A stretch of DNA of 7,450 nucleotides from Planctomycetia bacterium (GCA_022616395.1 JAKEEV010000337.1:1-7450); one strand, 5' to 3'. Positions 1 to 6,969 are shown, counted from the stretch's first letter. The notes: generated from the letters alone by a model not told the origin. Program-made: numbers and translations.

Positions 1-184
1 AGCAGGGGGGTGGCGGGGGGAGGGGGCGCTTCAACACCCCGAAACGAGAACTGCTGACCCAAGCCGCCACCCCTTGATACTACTAGCAAGCGGGCGGGGG
101 TAAGCTCCACCCGCTCGGTTACCCTCGCGGTTCGCCTGGAAACAACAGCACCCAACGCAGACCGACCTACTTTGTTCCGCACCA
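1..184. other. Non-coding leader upstream of ctaA
   Basis: I see no convincing gene here. Positions 5-26 are dominated by G-runs (six, two, six and five Gs separated by one to four other bases), and 89-115 can form an imperfect hairpin. A short forward frame is open from the left edge to a TGA at 75-77 and would give a Gly-rich C-terminal tail. That could be the end of an upstream gene, but it is too short and too low in complexity to call. No clear -35/-10 pair and no Shine-Dalgarno sequence was found before the ctaA ATG. The ctaA promoter must lie here or further upstream. Confidence 0.6.
89..115. repeat. Imperfect hairpin upstream of ctaA
   Basis: An 11-base left arm (89-99) can pair with an 11-base right arm (105-115) across a GTAAG loop, with one C/A mismatch and one G-U wobble. 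No T-run follows, so it is not a textbook intrinsic terminator. It could be the end of an upstream transcript, a structured part of the ctaA leader, or a member of a dispersed intergenic palindrome family. The pairing is seen directly; the role is unknown. Confidence 0.4.
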
Positions 185-1381
185 ATGATTGACCAACCTT
201 CACGTCCTGTTCCGCGATGGCTGCACCTCTGGGCGGTCGCGTGTGTCGTCGCGACGCTTCTGCTTTTGGCGATTGGGCAACTCGTGACGAGCTTCGGCGC
301 GGGGATGGCTGATCGCGTCTGGCCGACCGAACCGTGGTATGTCTTCCGAACCGCCACTGACAGCGAGAAGGAACGGTTCCGGGTCGAGTTCGCGTACTTC
401 ATCGAGCACTCGCACCGCATGGCGGGGTTCACGATTGGCGGGCTGGTGATTGTGCTGGCAGCCGGTATCTGGTGGGGCGAACCAAGAACGCGCGCTCGCT
501 GGGTAGCTCTTGCGGGTCTATTCGTACTCGTGGTGGGCTATGGCGAGTTCCATCGCGGACTGATGGCTCAGCGCGACAAGCCACCGGCAGAGGTGCGTTT
601 GCCCATCGGCTCGGTCGGGATCGCTCTGACTGGTCTTGCGGCCGTTCTGGGTGTCGCGGGTTCGGGGCTGGTTGCTCGCTTGCGTGGGTCGGGCTTGCGT
701 CTACTCTCAGCGCTTGCGCTTGTCGCGGTGATGATTCAAGGGCTACTGGGCGGCTTTCGCGTGAAGTTGAACGAACTGGTCGGCACGGACCTCGCGGCGT
801 TTCATGGAGTCTTCGCGCAGGTGGTCTTCGGCCTACTGGTCGCGCTTGCCGTACTCACTGCGCGGCCTGTGGCGGATCGCGATGGGAAACTGCGCTCGCT
901 GACTTGGTGGTCGGGTGTGCTGGCAGCGCTCATCTTCGTGCAAGTGATTTTCGGCGCGATGGTGAGGCACTATCCGGTTCCACTCAATCAGCGACTACAT
1001 TTCCTGACGGCGTTTCTGGCAACAGCCGTGGCGGTGTGGGTGCTCCGAAGTGTGTTCGCCGATGGCTCCGCGCGCCAGCGCGTCGGCTGGGTTTCGTGGG
1101 CGTTCGCGGAGCTGATCGCGATTCAACTGTATCTGGGTGTCGAGGCGTGGATGGCGAAGTTCGGTGCCTACACGCTGCCGGAACTGGTCCCGGTTACGCC
1201 GGAAAGCGGAGCGATCCGCACGGCACACGCGCTAGTTGGTAGCGGAGTCTGGGCAGCGGCACTTGCTCTTGCGCTGAGACTTTGGCAGCCGAAGATCGCA
1301 CCAACTCATAAACTGGAACCCGTGGATTCAAAGTGGGCTGAAGCGAGTTCGCTCGAAGTTGTTCGCACCCAACAAATGTAA
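185..1381 (+). CDS. ctaA: Heme A synthase, CtaA/COX15 family
   Basis: This 398-residue integral membrane protein probably oxidises the C8 methyl of heme O to a formyl group, giving heme A for aa3-type cytochrome c oxidase. The N-terminal helix (about 12-36) is followed by a TSFGAGMAD..WPT stretch typical of the family. An EHSHR motif at 74-78 opens the next helix. Candidate heme-ligand or active-site histidines sit at the starts of helices: His75/His77, His207 (AAFHG), His272 (RLHFLTAF) and His348 (RTAHALVG). This matches the four-histidine pattern of CtaA. I count about ten hydrophobic segments, against eight in the classical fold; the extra ones lie around 104-122 and 143-165, with an EFHRG motif between them. 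The C-terminal 30 residues are polar. No Shine-Dalgarno site precedes the ATG; the start is chosen because the N-terminal helix begins shortly after it. ctaB follows after 23 bases, which supports the function. Confidence 0.92.
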   Translation: MIDQPSRPVPRWLHLWAVACVVATLLLLAIGQLVTSFGAGMADRVWPTEPWYVFRTATDSEKERFRVEFAYFIEHSHRMAGFTIGGLVIVLAAGIWWGEPRTRARWVALAGLFVLVVGYGEFHRGLMAQRDKPPAEVRLPIGSVGIALTGLAAVLGVAGSGLVARLRGSGLRLLSALALVAVMIQGLLGGFRVKLNELVGTDLAAFHGVFAQVVFGLLVALAVLTARPVADRDGKLRSLTWWSGVLAALIFVQVIFGAMVRHYPVPLNQRLHFLTAFLATAVAVWVLRSVFADGSARQRVGWVSWAFAELIAIQLYLGVEAWMAKFGAYTLPELVPVTPESGAIRTAHALVGSGVWAAALALALRLWQPKIAPTHKLEPVDSKWAEASSLEVVRTQQM

Positions 1382-1404
1382 CCGCGTTTTCGCGGAGACG
1401 CGAC
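1382..1404 (+). promoter_or_regulatory. ctaB ribosome binding site beside a small hairpin
   Basis: The gap between ctaA and ctaB contains GGAG at 1394-1397, seven bases before the ctaB ATG. This is a good Shine-Dalgarno site in a window where most genes lack one. The stretch 1382-1395 is a perfect 5-bp inverted repeat (CCGCG, loop TTTT, CGCGG) whose right arm overlaps the first bases of GGAG. Folding could therefore partly mask the site. The sequence is seen directly; a regulatory effect is a guess. Confidence 0.5.
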
Positions 1405-2376
1405 ATGATGAAGGCGACGGCGACCGGCGAGGTGGATTCACTTGCTCCGCTGGCTACGAGTGGCACCAAGCTGGCCGTTGCGCGCTCGCGGGCGCAGGCA
1501 CACAGTCGGCTCGCGGATTACTGGGAACTGACCAAGCCGCGAATCGCCCTGATGGCGCTGTTTACCGTTGCCGCGGGTTATTTGCTCGGAGCCGGGAGTG
1601 GAGCGGAATGGCGAGTGCTTCTTCACACGCTTTTCGGAGCGGGGTTGGTCGCGGCCGGTGGAAGCGCGCTCAATCACCTCTTCGAGCGCAGAATCGATGC
1701 GCGGATGAAGCGCACCGCGAATCGTCCGCTCCCCGCGGGTCGGCTTGCGCCCGAAGAGGCCGCGGCGTTCGGAGCGGGACTGGCCGGCGCGGGACTGGCA
1801 TATCTTGCTGCAACTGTCCCCGCGCCCGCGACCGTCGCCGCCGCGATCACCTTTCTCGCTTACGCATTCATCTACACACCGCTGAAGACCATCACTGCGT
1901 GGAACACCGCCGTGGGCGCTGTTCCGGGCGCATTGCCTCCAGTCATCGGGTGGTACGCAGCGCGCGGATGGGACGGCTGGATCGGCTGGGAAGGAGCCGC
2001 GATCCTCTTCGGTGTGCTGTTCCTGTGGCAGATTCCGCACTTTTTGGCGATTGCATGGATGTATCGAGACGATTACGCGGCCGCGGGGCTGAAGATGCTT
2101 CCAGGGTGCGACCCCACCGGCCGACTCACGGCCGCCGTGATGGTGATGACCGCAGGCGCTCTGATTCCGCTCGGCTTACTGGCTCCGCAAGTTCACCTGG
2201 GTAGCTGGCTCTTCGCGACTGGCTCGACTCTGTTCGGACTGTTCTTCCTTCAGCGTGCCATCGTGTTCGCGCGGAATCGCACCGACCAGAACGCGCGTCG
2301 CGTGCTGCGTGCCTCGCTCTTGTATCTTCCGGGTGTCTTCGCGGTGCTCTTGATTGATGCTCTTCTTGTGAAGTAA
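1405..2376 (+). CDS. ctaB: Protoheme IX farnesyltransferase (heme O synthase)
   Basis: CtaB (CyoE/COX10) transfers a farnesyl group from farnesyl diphosphate to the 2-vinyl of heme B, making heme O, the substrate of the CtaA encoded just upstream. The 323-residue protein is a UbiA-family membrane prenyltransferase with about nine hydrophobic helices. The WELTKPRI motif (40-47) opens the first helix. The first prenyl-diphosphate motif is N90-x3-E94-x3-D98 followed by MKRTANRPLPAGR (101-113). A Glu replaces the usual first Asp, as also occurs in COX10-type proteins. YTPLK is at 157-161, WQIPHF at 208-213, and the second motif YRDDYAAAGLKMLP at 220-233. The first 35 residues are a polar N-terminal extension on the cytoplasmic side. 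Two ATGs lie in tandem at 1405 and 1408; GGAG at 1394-1397 serves either. The SCO gene follows after two bases, so the three genes are probably co-transcribed. Confidence 0.96.
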   Translation: MMKATATGEVDSLAPLATSGTKLAVARSRAQAHSRLADYWELTKPRIALMALFTVAAGYLLGAGSGAEWRVLLHTLFGAGLVAAGGSALNHLFERRIDARMKRTANRPLPAGRLAPEEAAAFGAGLAGAGLAYLAATVPAPATVAAAITFLAYAFIYTPLKTITAWNTAVGAVPGALPPVIGWYAARGWDGWIGWEGAAILFGVLFLWQIPHFLAIAWMYRDDYAAAGLKMLPGCDPTGRLTAAVMVMTAGALIPLGLLAPQVHLGSWLFATGSTLFGLFFLQRAIVFARNRTDQNARRVLRASLLYLPGVFAVLLIDALLVK

Positions 2377-2378
2377 CA

Positions 2379-3017
2379 ATGACCTGCCGACTCTTTCCTC
2401 TGCTTGCTCTATTCGCCGCCGGGTGTCTGGGATCGGCGAATTCGCGCGCGCCCAGACAGCCGACAACCGAACCGGACCTCGATTACCCCGTCGGGTCGTT
2501 CTCGCTTACCGAACGCAGCGGAAAAACTGTCACGGAGAAGGATCTTCGAGGCAAAGTCTGGATCGCATCGTTCATCTTCACGAGGTGTTCCGGCCCCTGC
2601 CCGATTGTCTCTTCCACAATGGGCCGACTTCAATCGGAACTGAAAGACGAACTGACCAGCGGCAAGCTCAAGCTCGTCACGTTCACAGTTGACCCGGCAC
2701 GCGACGACCTCGCGACTCTCAAAGCCTACGCGAACGCCCGCAACGCCGACCCGGACAACTGGCTCTTCCTCACCGGAGACGAGAAGATTCTGCACACGCT
2801 GCTAAGCGAACAATTCAAGCAACACGTTGGACGTAATCCAGAGGGGAAAGTCGGAGACGAGTATTCCCACAGCACGCGGCTCATCCTGGTGGACCGCGAC
2901 GGCGTGCTGCGCGGAATGTATGACGGCATTCCCAACAAGCAATTCCCCGACGGCCAGGAACGCTACGAAGCTGGCCTGACGCGCCTGAAGGAGCGCGTGC
3001 GCGAACTGATAAAGTAG
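2379..3017 (+). CDS. sco1: SCO1/SenC-family copper chaperone, putative lipoprotein
   Basis: SCO proteins bind copper through a CxxxC motif and a distal His. They deliver copper to, or keep reduced, the CuA centre of cytochrome c oxidase subunit II outside the cytoplasmic membrane. In this 212-residue protein the thioredoxin-like domain covers about 36-210. It holds FTRCSGPCP with Cys70 and Cys74, the VDPARDD stretch at 104-110 and YSHSTR with His164, so all three predicted copper ligands are present. The N-terminus has a hydrophobic stretch ending in FAAGC (Cys16). This resembles a lipobox, although Ala at -3 is less usual than Leu, so lipid anchoring is likely but not certain. The gene starts two bases after the ctaB stop, without a Shine-Dalgarno site, which suggests translational coupling. 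Its TAG stop lies inside the stem of the downstream terminator. The alternative role, a thiol-disulfide redox partner, cannot be excluded from sequence. Confidence 0.95.
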   Translation: MTCRLFPLLALFAAGCLGSANSRAPRQPTTEPDLDYPVGSFSLTERSGKTVTEKDLRGKVWIASFIFTRCSGPCPIVSSTMGRLQSELKDELTSGKLKLVTFTVDPARDDLATLKAYANARNADPDNWLFLTGDEKILHTLLSEQFKQHVGRNPEGKVGDEYSHSTRLILVDRDGVLRGMYDGIPNKQFPDGQERYEAGLTRLKERVRELIK

Positions 3018-3045
3018 CCCGCCGCTCCGCGGCGGGCTACTTTCT
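3011..3045 (+). terminator. Strong rho-independent terminator after the cta/sco operon
   Basis: Positions 3011-3025 and 3029-3043 form a perfect 15-bp inverted repeat around a TCC loop, with a GC-rich inner stem, AAA at the left outer end and TTT at the right outer end, followed by CTC. Because the repeat is symmetric it could also act on the minus strand. It separates the oxidase-assembly genes from the hut genes, so hutI probably has its own promoter. The left arm includes the last Lys codon and TAG stop of the SCO gene. Confidence 0.85.
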
Positions 3046-3047
3046 CG

Positions 3048-3076
3048 TTGCACCCCGCACAACTCGCCGTTTCAAT
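3048..3076 (+). promoter_or_regulatory. Weak candidate promoter for the hut operon
   Basis: TTGCAC at 3048-3053 and TTCAAT at 3071-3076 are separated by 17 bases, the usual spacing for a housekeeping promoter, but match the consensus at only 3 and 4 of 6 positions. Only 37 bases lie between the terminator and the hutI ATG, so if a promoter exists in this gap it must be close to here. Transcription would then start about at the hutI ATG, giving a leaderless message. No palindromic operator was seen. Confidence 0.2.
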
Positions 3077-3082
3077 GACGGC

Positions 3083-4315
3083 ATGGACCCCGACGCTACT
3101 CACCTCTGGATACACGCGAACCTGCTCACGTTTGATCGCGCGAAGCCGCATTGCGGATTGCTCAAAGACCACGCGCTTGCGGTTCGTGGAGACACAATCG
3201 CCGCCATTCTCCCGACCGATTCGCCCGAAGTGAGAGCGTTCAAAGGCAAGATTACCGATTGCCGCGGAAAGTTCATCACTCCCGGGTTCATCGACTGCCA
3301 CACGCATCTTGTGTGGGGTGGTTCGCGCGCTCTTGAGTGGGAGATGCGGCTTTCGGGTGTGCCGTACGCCGAGATTGCCAAGCGCGGAGGCGGGATTCTC
3401 TCCACCGTGCGCTCCACACGTTCAATGACGGAAGAGCAGCTTGTTGAGGCATCACTCCCGCGCCTTGAAGCTCTCATTCGCGAAGGTGTGACCTGCGTTG
3501 AGATCAAATCCGGTTACGGTCTGACGCTTGAAGACGAACTGAAGATGCTTCGTGTTGCACGTCGGCTCGGCGAGCGGCTTCCCATTGAAGTTTCGCCGAC
3601 GCTCCTGGCAGCTCACGCGGTTCCGCCAGAGTTCGCCGGCCGCACGGATGACTACGTTTCGCTTATCCAGCATGAAATAATCCCCGCCGTGGCGAAGGAG
3701 AGGCTCGCGGATGCAGTGGATGTGTTCTGCGAAACAATCGCTTTCACCCACGAACAGTGTCACCGCATCTTCGCGTCAGCCCGAATGAACGGTCTCGCGG
3801 TGAAGGGGCACGTCGATCAACTCAGCAACTCACGCGGTGCGGAACTCGTCGCCTGGCACAACGGCTGGTCCGCGGATCATCTCGAATATCTTGACGATGC
3901 GGGCGCTCTGGCTCTGGCGAAAGCCGGTACGGTCGCGGTGTTGCTCCCCGGCGCATATTACTTCCTGCGCGAAAAGCAGAAACCGCCCGTGGAGGCTCTG
4001 CGGGCCGCGGGCGTGCCGATAGCGGTTGCAACGGATCTTAATCCCGGCACAAGTCCGTTTGCTTCAATTCGTTTGGCGATGAATATGGGGTGTGTGCTAT
4101 ATGGTCTTACGACGGACGAAGTTCTGGCGGGTGTCACACGCGAAGCCGCCTGGGCGCTTGGCCGCGCGGACCGCCTCGGCACGCTCGAAGTTGGCAAGCA
4201 AGCGGACTTCCTCGTGTGGGACGTGACACACCCGGCCGAGATTGTGTGCCAGCTTGGCACAAACATTATTCCCGAACGAGTATTTCGAGAACGCACATGC
4301 CAACCCCAGACATGA
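3083..4315 (+). CDS. hutI: Imidazolonepropionase
   Basis: HutI hydrolyses 4-imidazolone-5-propionate to N-formimino-L-glutamate, the third step of histidine breakdown, in the cytoplasm. The 410 residues match the usual family length. The protein is a metal-dependent amidohydrolase: a small N-terminal beta domain (about 1-65) leads into TPGFIDCHTHLVWGG (66-80) with metal ligands His73 and His75. GGGILSTVR is at 102-110 and the SGYGL substrate loop at 143-147. TLLAAHAVP has His178, KGHVDQLSN has metal ligand His243, and ATDLNPGTSP has metal ligand Asp318. The C-terminal GTLEVGKQADFLVWD stretch (366-380) closes the beta domain. All key residues are present. The ATG at 3083 is used because no earlier in-frame start gives family-like sequence; no Shine-Dalgarno site precedes it. 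The TGA stop overlaps the probable hutG start in an ATGA. Confidence 0.97.
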   Translation: MDPDATHLWIHANLLTFDRAKPHCGLLKDHALAVRGDTIAAILPTDSPEVRAFKGKITDCRGKFITPGFIDCHTHLVWGGSRALEWEMRLSGVPYAEIAKRGGGILSTVRSTRSMTEEQLVEASLPRLEALIREGVTCVEIKSGYGLTLEDELKMLRVARRLGERLPIEVSPTLLAAHAVPPEFAGRTDDYVSLIQHEIIPAVAKERLADAVDVFCETIAFTHEQCHRIFASARMNGLAVKGHVDQLSNSRGAELVAWHNGWSADHLEYLDDAGALALAKAGTVAVLLPGAYYFLREKQKPPVEALRAAGVPIAVATDLNPGTSPFASIRLAMNMGCVLYGLTTDEVLAGVTREAAWALGRADRLGTLEVGKQADFLVWDVTHPAEIVCQLGTNIIPERVFRERTCQPQT

Positions 4316-5268
4316 GTGTGTGGAAGGGCCGTGTCGATCCGGCCGATGGAGCGCTTGCAGTTCGCTGGCATCAGCGGGTCAAACCGCTGGCGCGGGATGT
4401 TCCGCCGGGCGTCGCGCTTCTTGGCTTTGCGTGCGACGAGGGGGTTCGCCGAAACCAGGGCCGTGTGGGAGCCGCCGGTGGGCCGAAGGCAATCCGTTCG
4501 GCTCTCACCGACCTCGCCTGGCACCAGGAACAGCCGGTGTACGATGCGGGAGATGTGGGCTGCACCGGTACCGATCTGGAAGGAGCACAGAAGCAGTTAA
4601 GCCAGGCCGTGTATGAGTCAATCGTTGCCGGTCACCGGCCGCTGGTTCTCGGAGGCGGACACGAGACCTCGTGGGGAACCTACCAGGGTCTGGTTCGCGC
4701 TCTGAAGGAGATTGATCACCACCTGAAGGTCGGGATCATCAATCTGGATGCTCATTTCGATCTGCGCGCCGACAAGCAACCCAACTCGGGCACTCCGTTC
4801 GCTCAGATTGCCCAGTGGTGTCGGGAGATCGACCGGCTGTTCTGGTACATGTGTCTGGGAATCTCCGAGCCGGTGAACACTGCGGCTCTGTTTGATCGAG
4901 CCAAGCGGTTTGAAGTTCAGTGGATGCTCGATACCGAACTCGACCCCCTGCGTCCCGATGAGGTGTTCAACGCGCTCCAGAAGTTCGTGCAGATGGTGGA
5001 TATGCTTCACCTCAGCATCGATCTGGATGTGCTACCGGGATCTGTGATGCCCGCCGTGAGTTCACCCGCGGCCCACGGGGTTCCGCTCTCGACAGTGGAA
5101 GCGATCACGACGGCGATTCTCGGCACCGGGCGAGTTGCTCTTGTGGATTTGGTGGAGTTCAACCCGGCCATCGACACCGCCGACGGCCGAGCAGCCCGCA
5201 CCGCCGCCCGGCTCGCGTGGTTGATCGCAAAGAACTGGCCGCCGGCGTTGGCCGAGGCAGAGGAGTAG
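4312..5268 (+). CDS. hutG: Formimidoylglutamase (formiminoglutamase)
   Basis: HutG hydrolyses N-formimino-L-glutamate to L-glutamate and formamide, ending the short hut pathway. The 318-residue protein belongs to the ureohydrolase (arginase/agmatinase) family, which uses a two-manganese centre. The predicted metal ligands are all present: His117 in GGGHE (114-118), Asp146, His148 and Asp150 in NLDAHFD (144-150), and Asp237 and Asp239 in SIDLDV (235-240). The CDEGVRRNQGRVGAAGGP stretch (41-58) is typical of formiminoglutamases rather than agmatinases or arginases, and the hut context agrees. I place the start at the ATG at 4312, which overlaps the hutI stop (ATGA) and begins MSVWKGR, a family-like N-terminus. 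An in-frame ATG at 4297 would add five residues and is possible. The same frame is open back to 4090, but that part lies inside hutI and does not resemble the family. Confidence 0.95.
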   Translation: MSVWKGRVDPADGALAVRWHQRVKPLARDVPPGVALLGFACDEGVRRNQGRVGAAGGPKAIRSALTDLAWHQEQPVYDAGDVGCTGTDLEGAQKQLSQAVYESIVAGHRPLVLGGGHETSWGTYQGLVRALKEIDHHLKVGIINLDAHFDLRADKQPNSGTPFAQIAQWCREIDRLFWYMCLGISEPVNTAALFDRAKRFEVQWMLDTELDPLRPDEVFNALQKFVQMVDMLHLSIDLDVLPGSVMPAVSSPAAHGVPLSTVEAITTAILGTGRVALVDLVEFNPAIDTADGRAARTAARLAWLIAKNWPPALAEAEE

Positions 5269-5273
5269 CCGTG
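5258..5273 (+). promoter_or_regulatory. hutU ribosome binding site and GTG start
   Basis: CAGAGGAG at 5258-5265 is the best Shine-Dalgarno match in the window. It lies five bases before the GTG at 5271 and inside the last codons of hutG, whose TAG is at 5266-5268. This fixes the hutU start and suggests coupled translation. Confidence 0.75.
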
Positions 5274-6935
5274 GATCAATTCACCCGTCATGATCCCTCG
5301 CGCATGATCCGAGCACCGCGAGGGACTTCGCTTTCATGCAAAAGCTGGCAGACGGAAGCGGCTCTGCGAATGCTGATGAACAACCTCGACCCGGAAGTGG
5401 CCGAGCGGCCCGCGGAACTCGTTGTCTATGGCGGAATTGGTCGAGCAGCGCGCAACTGGGAATGCTTCGACACAATAGTTGAAGTGCTCAAGCGACTGGA
5501 GACCGACGAAACGCTGCTCGTGCAGTCCGGCAAGCCTGTCGGCGTGTTCCAAACGCATCACGATGCGCCAAGAGTTCTTATCGCGAACTCCAATCTCGTG
5601 CCGAGATGGGCCAACTGGGAACACTTTCATGAACTCGATCGCAAGGGACTGATGATGTACGGCCAGATGACGGCCGGGAGTTGGATCTACATCGGCACTC
5701 AGGGAATTGTGCAAGGAACCTACGAGACGTTTGCAAGTGTCTCGAAGAAGCACTTCGGCGGCAACGCTTCGTGCAAGTGGATTCTGACGGGCGGACTTGG
5801 CGGAATGGGAGGCGCTCAGCCGTTGGCCGCAACGATGGCCGGCTTCGCAATGCTCGCGGTGGAGTGTGATGAGAGCCGCATCGACTTCCGATTACGAACG
5901 CGCTACCTCGACCGCAAGGCGAAGAGCCTCGATGAAGCACTTGCGATTGTGCGCGAAAGAAAGCCTGTGTCGGTGGGGCTGCTCGGCAACGCCGCGGATG
6001 TTGTTTCGGAACTGGTGAAGCGCGGAATCACTCCTGAGGTAGTAACCGATCAGACCAGCGCTCACGATCCGCTCAACGGGTATTTGCCGCAAGGCTGGAC
6101 ACTAGACGAATGGCGCGCGAAGGCGAAGTCTTCCCCGCAAGAAGTCATCGCAGCCGCGAAGAAGTCGATGGCGGTTCATGTGCGCGCGATGCTTGATCTT
6201 CAGAATCGCGGCGCTATTGCGCTCGATTACGGCAACAACATCCGGCAGATGGCGAAGGACGAGGGCGTGCCGAACGCCTTTGCCATCCCCGGCTTCGTCC
6301 CCGCGTACATCCGGCCGCTGTTCTGTGAAGGAATCGGTCCGTTCAGGTGGTCAGCGCTCTCGGGTGATCCCGAAGACATTCACCGCACTGATGTGAAGGT
6401 GAAGGAACTCGTTCGCGACACTCACTTGCACCGCTGGCTCGACCTGGCGAAGGAGCGAATTGCGTTTCAAGGACTACCGGCCCGAATCTGCTGGCTGGGA
6501 CTCAAAGCCCGCGCTCGGGTCGGTCTGGCGTTCAACGAAATGGTTGCGAAGGGCGAGTTGAAAGCACCGGTTGTGATCGGCCGCGACCATCTCGATTCCG
6601 GTTCCGTTGCAAGTCCGAATCGCGAGACGGAAGCAATGCGAGATGGCTCCGACGCTGTCTCCGACTGGCCGCTACTCAACGCGCTCTTGAACACCGCGAG
6701 CGGAGCGACGTGGGTTTCGTTCCATCACGGAGGAGGAGTAGGCCTGGGCTTCAGCCAACACGCAGGCGTTGTGATTGTCTGTGACGGCACACCGGAAGCT
6801 GCGAAACGCATTGCGCGCGTGCTTCGCAACGATCCGGGCACCGGCGTGATGCGTCATGCGGATGCTGGCTACGATAGCGCGATCCGATGCGCGAAGGAAA
6901 ACGGACTGGACTTGCCGATGATCGGTTCCTCCTGA
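5271..6935 (+). CDS. hutU: Urocanate hydratase (urocanase)
   Basis: HutU adds water to urocanate to give 4-imidazolone-5-propionate, the substrate of the HutI encoded upstream, using tightly bound NAD+ as an electrophile. From the GTG at 5271 the protein has 554 residues, the normal length for the family. Near the N-terminus it shows IRAPRGTSLSCKSW and then AALRMLMNNLDPEVAE. The GGLGGMGGAQP motif (174-184) is the NAD-binding glycine loop. The FQGLPARICWLG motif carries Cys407, equivalent to the catalytic-region Cys410 of Pseudomonas putida urocanase. DQTSAHDPLNGYLPQGW, DYGNNIR, PGFVPAYIRPLFC and the late FHHGGGVGLGFSQHAG are further family blocks. The frame extends upstream to an ATG at 5217 inside hutG, but those 18 residues are not family-like, while the GTG has a strong ribosome binding site. 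It is the last hut gene here; a palindromic region follows. Confidence 0.98.
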   Translation: MDQFTRHDPSRMIRAPRGTSLSCKSWQTEAALRMLMNNLDPEVAERPAELVVYGGIGRAARNWECFDTIVEVLKRLETDETLLVQSGKPVGVFQTHHDAPRVLIANSNLVPRWANWEHFHELDRKGLMMYGQMTAGSWIYIGTQGIVQGTYETFASVSKKHFGGNASCKWILTGGLGGMGGAQPLAATMAGFAMLAVECDESRIDFRLRTRYLDRKAKSLDEALAIVRERKPVSVGLLGNAADVVSELVKRGITPEVVTDQTSAHDPLNGYLPQGWTLDEWRAKAKSSPQEVIAAAKKSMAVHVRAMLDLQNRGAIALDYGNNIRQMAKDEGVPNAFAIPGFVPAYIRPLFCEGIGPFRWSALSGDPEDIHRTDVKVKELVRDTHLHRWLDLAKERIAFQGLPARICWLGLKARARVGLAFNEMVAKGELKAPVVIGRDHLDSGSVASPNRETEAMRDGSDAVSDWPLLNALLNTASGATWVSFHHGGGVGLGFSQHAGVVIVCDGTPEAAKRIARVLRNDPGTGVMRHADAGYDSAIRCAKENGLDLPMIGSS

Positions 6936-6937
6936 TT

Positions 6938-6957
6938 CACAGGGCTTCCGCCCTGTG
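6938..6957. repeat. Perfect 8-bp palindrome with TTCC loop
   Basis: CACAGGGC at 6938-6945 pairs exactly with GCCCTGTG at 6950-6957 around TTCC. It starts two bases after the hutU stop and lacks a T-run, so it may terminate or stabilise the hut message, or be half of a REP-like element with the hairpin that follows 12 bases later. Confidence 0.65.
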
Positions 6958-6969
6958 CTACGGAAGTCG

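Noticed and set aside
3..77. Possible C-terminal end of an upstream gene reading into the window
   Set aside because: Only about 24 codons, mostly Gly from the G-runs, with no recognisable sequence; it cannot be told from chance without the left flank.
472..1242. A 256-codon open frame in another phase inside ctaA
   Set aside because: Its product is rich in Arg, Gly, Ser and Cys with no recognisable domain, as expected of an off-frame reading of GC-rich DNA; the ctaA frame has helices and conserved histidines.
1438..2040. A 200-codon open frame on the minus strand opposite ctaB
   Set aside because: Charged, low-complexity product; it mirrors the codon bias of ctaB and shows no family motif.
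1359..2204. A 281-codon open frame overlapping the end of ctaA and most of ctaB
   Set aside because: Highly Arg-rich, with no domain pattern, and it lies on top of the clearly conserved ctaB.
3071..3431. Exact 11-base repeat TTCAATGACGG at 3071-3081 and 3421-3431, which might be a paired regulatory site
   Set aside because: One copy is well inside the hutI coding sequence, there is no symmetry, and a single 11-base match over this length can arise by chance.
4090..4311. Upstream extension of the hutG frame into hutI
   Set aside because: The extra residues do not resemble formiminoglutamases, and the conserved N-terminus begins at 4312.
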